Assembly (NCBI RefSeq): GCF_030656345.1
Contig: NZ_JAUSNR010000015.1
Coordinates: 310,001 to 374,000, forward strand
Reading direction: 5' to 3'
From: Pseudotabrizicola sp.
GTDB lineage: Bacteria; Pseudomonadota; Alphaproteobacteria; Rhodobacterales; Rhodobacteraceae
DNA length: 64,000 nt
Position 1 is the first letter of the stretch. Each line of letters opens with the position of its first letter. Positions 63,496 to 64,000 of the stretch are shown here, piece after piece. Made by a program: the position numbers and the translations under genes. The notes below the pieces were generated by a model, which saw nothing but the letters and a program-made list of their open reading frames with translations, searched no databases and had not been told where the DNA came from.

Positions 63496-63521
63496 CTGGC
63501 CAGCCTGACAGATCAGGCTGG
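63496..63521 (-). terminator. Strong hairpin between capsid gene g5 and g6
   Basis: GGCCAGCCTGA-CAGA-TCAGGCTGGCC is a perfect 11-bp stem with a 4-base loop, starting 16 bases after the g5 stop in the direction of transcription. No U run follows, so it is more likely an attenuator or a 3'-end stabiliser than a full stop. Either would give more capsid mRNA than tail mRNA from one transcript. Confidence 0.7.
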
Positions 63522-63536
63522 CCGTATTCTCTGGCG

Positions 63537-64000
63537 TTACGACACCGCGACCTTCAGCAGCTTGATCGCTGCATAATCGGTGATATCGCCACCCACACGC
63601 TTGTTGGCATAGAACAGCACATGCGGCTTGGCGCTGAACGGATCGCGCAGAATGCGCAGATCCGGGCGTTCGGCCACGGTATAGCCGGACGCAAAGTCGC
63701 CAAAGGCAACCGGATAGGCATTCGCCGCCACATCCGGCATGTCCTCACAGATCAGCACCGTATAGCCCATCAACCGCGGCGGCTCGCCCGCCTGCAGCCC
63801 GTCCGACCACATGAAGCGGCCATCGGCGTCCTTCATCTTGCGCACAGCACCTGCGGTCTTTGAGTTCATGACAAAGGCCCCATTGGCCCGGTAATCTGCC
63901 CCCAGCGCATAGACCAGACTGACAATGCAATCCGCCGCATTGGTCGATGCAAAATCCGCCGCAGCCCCGGTCGGCACATAACCCAGACTGCCCCAGGTCC
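63537..64000 (-). CDS. GTA g5: major capsid protein, partial
   Basis: C-terminal 150 or so residues of an HK97-fold major capsid protein equivalent to Rcc01687; the 5' part lies beyond the window. The frame stays open to the edge (reading WGSLGYVPTGA at the boundary). Typical features are ADYRANGAFVMNSKTAGAVRKMKDADGRFMW, PPRLMGYTVLICEDMPDVA and YANKRVGGDITDYAAIKLLKV. A strong hairpin follows the stop codon. Confidence 0.94.
   Translation of the reverse strand, partial: TWGSLGYVPTGAAADFASTNAADCIVSLVYALGADYRANGAFVMNSKTAGAVRKMKDADGRFMWSDGLQAGEPPRLMGYTVLICEDMPDVAANAYPVAFGDFASGYTVAERPDLRILRDPFSAKPHVLFYANKRVGGDITDYAAIKLLKVAVS

Noticed and set aside
54551..64000. Active prophage
   Set aside because: Gene set and order match the GTA type. 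No integrase, repressor, lysis or replication genes and no attachment sites are seen in the window.
1..64000. CRISPR arrays, insertion sequences, tRNA or rRNA genes
   Set aside because: No regularly spaced repeats, transposase motifs or terminal inverted repeats, and no cloverleaf-like sequence was recognised in the intergenic regions; the repeat family found is dispersed and short.

Overview
The window is high-GC chromosomal DNA from an alphaproteobacterium, almost certainly a member of the Rhodobacterales (Rhodobacteraceae). The evidence is the gene content and order: a gene transfer agent (GTA) structural cluster closely matching that of Rhodobacter capsulatus, LpxI instead of LpxH in the lipid A cluster, a PBP1A/amidase/RF2 run, an M23 peptidase-bactofilin pair, and short GC-rich intergenic elements next to AT-rich cores. 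No rRNA, tRNA, CRISPR array or insertion sequence was found.

Layout. 1-4743: start of an exported protein running off the left edge, lpdA, a DUF924 protein, an MFS transporter and queA, all on the minus strand. 4757-8158: a very large AsmA/YhdP-like membrane-anchored protein. 8286-11635 (plus): bcp peroxiredoxin, a DUF455 ferritin-like protein, then an M23 peptidase overlapping a bactofilin. 11710-18970 (minus): DUF2189 membrane protein, prfB, PBP1A, periplasmic amidase and a PLP aminotransferase. 19080-19817: a DsbA-like protein.

19906-32303 (minus) is a long envelope-biogenesis and translation block. Read in transcription order it is pyrH, frr, uppS, cdsA, dxr, rseP, a 45-residue membrane protein that looks unannotated, bamA, skp, fabZ, lpxA, lpxI, lpxB. 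It supplies isoprenoid carrier, phospholipid, lipid A and outer-membrane protein assembly functions. Divergent from it are miaA and an AraC-type regulator, the latter followed by a four-gene peptide-type ABC transporter operon (Tat-exported binding protein, two permeases, one fused double ATPase; 34583-40728).

40793-44157 (minus): yajC-secD-secF plus an Mth938-domain protein. 44380-50421 (plus): serS with an extra internal segment, a TspO-related membrane protein, an ABC-F ATPase, a DUF2267 protein, a MarC-like protein and a retropepsin-like protein. 50423-51987 (minus): a TauE/SafE permease translationally coupled to a dioxygenase-like protein. 52131-54283: a Bcr/CflA transporter convergent with, and overlapping, dusA.

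54551-64000 (minus): GTA genes g5 (major capsid, cut by the window edge) through g15, all intact and tightly packed, as expected for a functional, domesticated particle-producing cluster. The last gene, g15, is clearly lower in GC than the rest, and a strong hairpin separates the capsid gene from g6. Other points to check are a family of about seven related intergenic elements, a 79-bp-period duplication at the 3' end of the aminotransferase gene, an inverted pair of DnaA-box-like sequences at 33381-33413, and a run of palindromes upstream of the ABC operon.
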